From positions 1 to 5,988 of the forward strand of contig ONYV01000199.1 in assembly GCA_900322105.1 (NCBI GenBank): a DNA stretch of 5,988 bases, given 5' to 3'. The translations under genes were made by a program, and so were the position numbers. This stretch comes from an uncultured Eubacteriales bacterium (GTDB lineage Bacteria; Bacillota; Clostridia; Oscillospirales; Acutalibacteraceae). Position 1 is the stretch's first letter. Each line of letters starts with the position of its first letter. Below, piece after piece: positions 4,729 through 5,988 of the stretch. Below the pieces are notes generated by a model. The model was not told the DNA's origin, did no database searches, and worked only from the letters and a program-made list of their open reading frames with translations.

Positions 4729-5988
4729 ATGGAATGGTATACAGTCAATGCCCGAAAATGCATAGAAGCCCTCCACACCGACCCGAAAAACGGTCTGACA
4801 AAACAGGAAAGCACCAAGCGTCTTGCTCAATACGGGAAAAACAAGCTGACCGAAAAAAAGAAAAACGGCGTCCTCAAAAAATTCTTTTCTCAATTTGCCG
4901 ACTTTATGGTGCTGATCCTGCTGTGCGCTGCGGGCATATCTTTTTTTACCGCCATATCGGGAGACGGTGACTTTACCGAACCTGTGATGATCCTGATCAT
5001 CGTGATACTGAACGCCGTTGTCGGCACGATACAGGAATGCCGCGCGGAAAGCGCCATTGAAGCGCTCAAAAAGCTCTCGTCCCCTCACGCAGAAGTCAGG
5101 CGCGGCGGAATATGGCAAAAGATACCGTCGGAAGATCTGGTCTTGGGCGATATCATAACAGTCAGTGCAGGAGATCTTGTCTGTGCGGATGCAAGACTGA
5201 TCGACAGCACCTCTCTTTCTGCGGAAGAAGCCTCTCTGACGGGTGAATCCGTCCCCTCCGAAAAACACCACGAGATAATCCTGCCAAACGATACCCCTCT
5301 TGCCGAACAAAGCAACATGATCTTTTCTTCTACCGTCATCACCTCCGGTCATGCCGTTGCTGTTGTGACCGCAACAGGAATGAACACGAAAGTCGGCAGG
5401 ATCGCTTCTCTCATTGATAACGAAACAGCGCCGCCTACACCTTTACAGAAAAGTCTTTCCAAAACAGGAAAGCTGCTCGGCATTGCTGCGCTGCTGATCT
5501 GCGCTTTCATCTTCCTGCTCGGAATGTTCCAGCACCAGCCGCCGCTGGAAATGTTCATCATGTCCATCAGCCTGGCGGTAGCCGCCATCCCCGAAGGACT
5601 TCCTGCTGTCGTCACCATCGTATTAGCCCTCGGCGTCCGCAAAATGGCGCTGCACCGCGCGATCGTCCGTCACCTGCCTGCCGTAGAGACCCTCGGCAGC
5701 ACCAGTGTGATCTGTTCGGATAAGACAGGCACTCTGACTCAGAATAAAATGACGGTAAAAGAAGTCACGTCGGGCATCCGCTGCGTCAGCCCCCATTCCT
5801 CTGCCGGCTGTTCTGTTCTGTCCCTTGCCGCTCTTTGCAGCAACGGCACAGTCACCAAAAAAGGAAACGGCTATGAAGCGGTCGGCAGCCCGACCGAAAA
5901 AGCGATCCTGCTTGCCGCTGCGGCATCAGACGCTCCCAAAGAACAGCTTGAGCGCCTCTGTCCGCGCATAGACGAGCTGCCCTTTGAT
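4729..5988 (+). CDS. Calcium-type P-type ATPase (N-terminal 420 codons; runs off the window)
   Basis: This is a P2-type cation pump that would use ATP to export a divalent cation, probably Ca2+, across the membrane. Visible in order are the cation-ATPase N-terminal domain (1-50), helices 1-2 (about 54-102), the actuator domain with GDIITVSAGDLVCADARL (140-157) and TGES (171-174), and helices 3-4 (about 249-267 and 275-303). Helix 4 carries PEGLP (288-292), whose Glu289 matches the Ca2+ ligand of SERCA. The phosphorylation motif DKTGTLT has Asp331, and GSPTEKAIL (386-394) belongs to the nucleotide-binding domain. The frame is intact over all 420 codons; family members are usually 850-900 residues, so about half is missing. 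AAGGAG (4714-4719) lies 9 nt before the ATG. It is divergent from ytaF. Type-2 calcium specificity is inferred from PEGLP; related pumps can also move manganese. Confidence 0.95.
   Translation, partial: MEWYTVNARKCIEALHTDPKNGLTKQESTKRLAQYGKNKLTEKKKNGVLKKFFSQFADFMVLILLCAAGISFFTAISGDGDFTEPVMILIIVILNAVVGTIQECRAESAIEALKKLSSPHAEVRRGGIWQKIPSEDLVLGDIITVSAGDLVCADARLIDSTSLSAEEASLTGESVPSEKHHEIILPNDTPLAEQSNMIFSSTVITSGHAVAVVTATGMNTKVGRIASLIDNETAPPTPLQKSLSKTGKLLGIAALLICAFIFLLGMFQHQPPLEMFIMSISLAVAAIPEGLPAVVTIVLALGVRKMALHRAIVRHLPAVETLGSTSVICSDKTGTLTQNKMTVKEVTSGIRCVSPHSSAGCSVLSLAALCSNGTVTKKGNGYEAVGSPTEKAILLAAAASDAPKEQLERLCPRIDELPFD

Noticed and set aside
4648..5352. 234-codon minus-strand open frame opposite the ATPase
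   Set aside because: It is antisense to a P-type ATPase with intact TGES, PEGLP and DKTGT motifs.

Overview
The window looks like chromosomal DNA of a Gram-positive anaerobe, most likely a Ruminococcus-type Firmicute. That is an inference from three things: the maltose-type ABC transporter with a lipoprotein binding component and an extended Firmicute-style MalF N-terminus, the YtaF-like membrane protein, and strong GGAGG-type ribosome binding sites beside AT-rich intergenic DNA. No ribosomal RNA, phage, CRISPR or transposase gene is present.

Region 1 (about 1-3410, minus strand) is a sugar ABC transporter operon, read from right to left. An extended -10 promoter lies at 3379-3407. It is followed by a leader of about 160 nt carrying a perfect 42-bp tandem duplication, then a MalE-like binding lipoprotein (3211-1817), a 139-bp gap with strong stem-loops, a MalF-like permease (1677-118) and the first 40 codons of a MalG-like permease that overlaps malF by 4 bp. 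The lipoprotein captures the sugar and the two permeases form the channel. No ATPase subunit is in the window; it may be a shared MsmK/MalK-type protein encoded elsewhere.

Region 2 (about 3410-3803) is AT-rich and has no supported gene. It holds a 23-bp near-perfect palindrome. Region 3 (3804-4457, minus) encodes a six-helix DUF204 protein of the YtaF/MntP group. This gene is tightly bracketed by a 25-bp inverted repeat (24/25 identical).

Region 4 (4458-4728) is the divergent intergenic space between ytaF and the next gene. Most of it (4480-4644) is a MITE-like, non-coding element with related inverted ends and a nested hairpin. Region 5 (4729 to the right edge, plus) is the first 420 codons of a calcium-type P-type ATPase. 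It runs off the window and has all the N-terminal family motifs. The ytaF-ATPase pair may be a small divalent-cation module, and the repeat element sits where their promoters should be.

The most unusual parts are the duplicated leader of malE, the repeat element with its related end beyond ytaF, and the cassette-like bracketing of ytaF.
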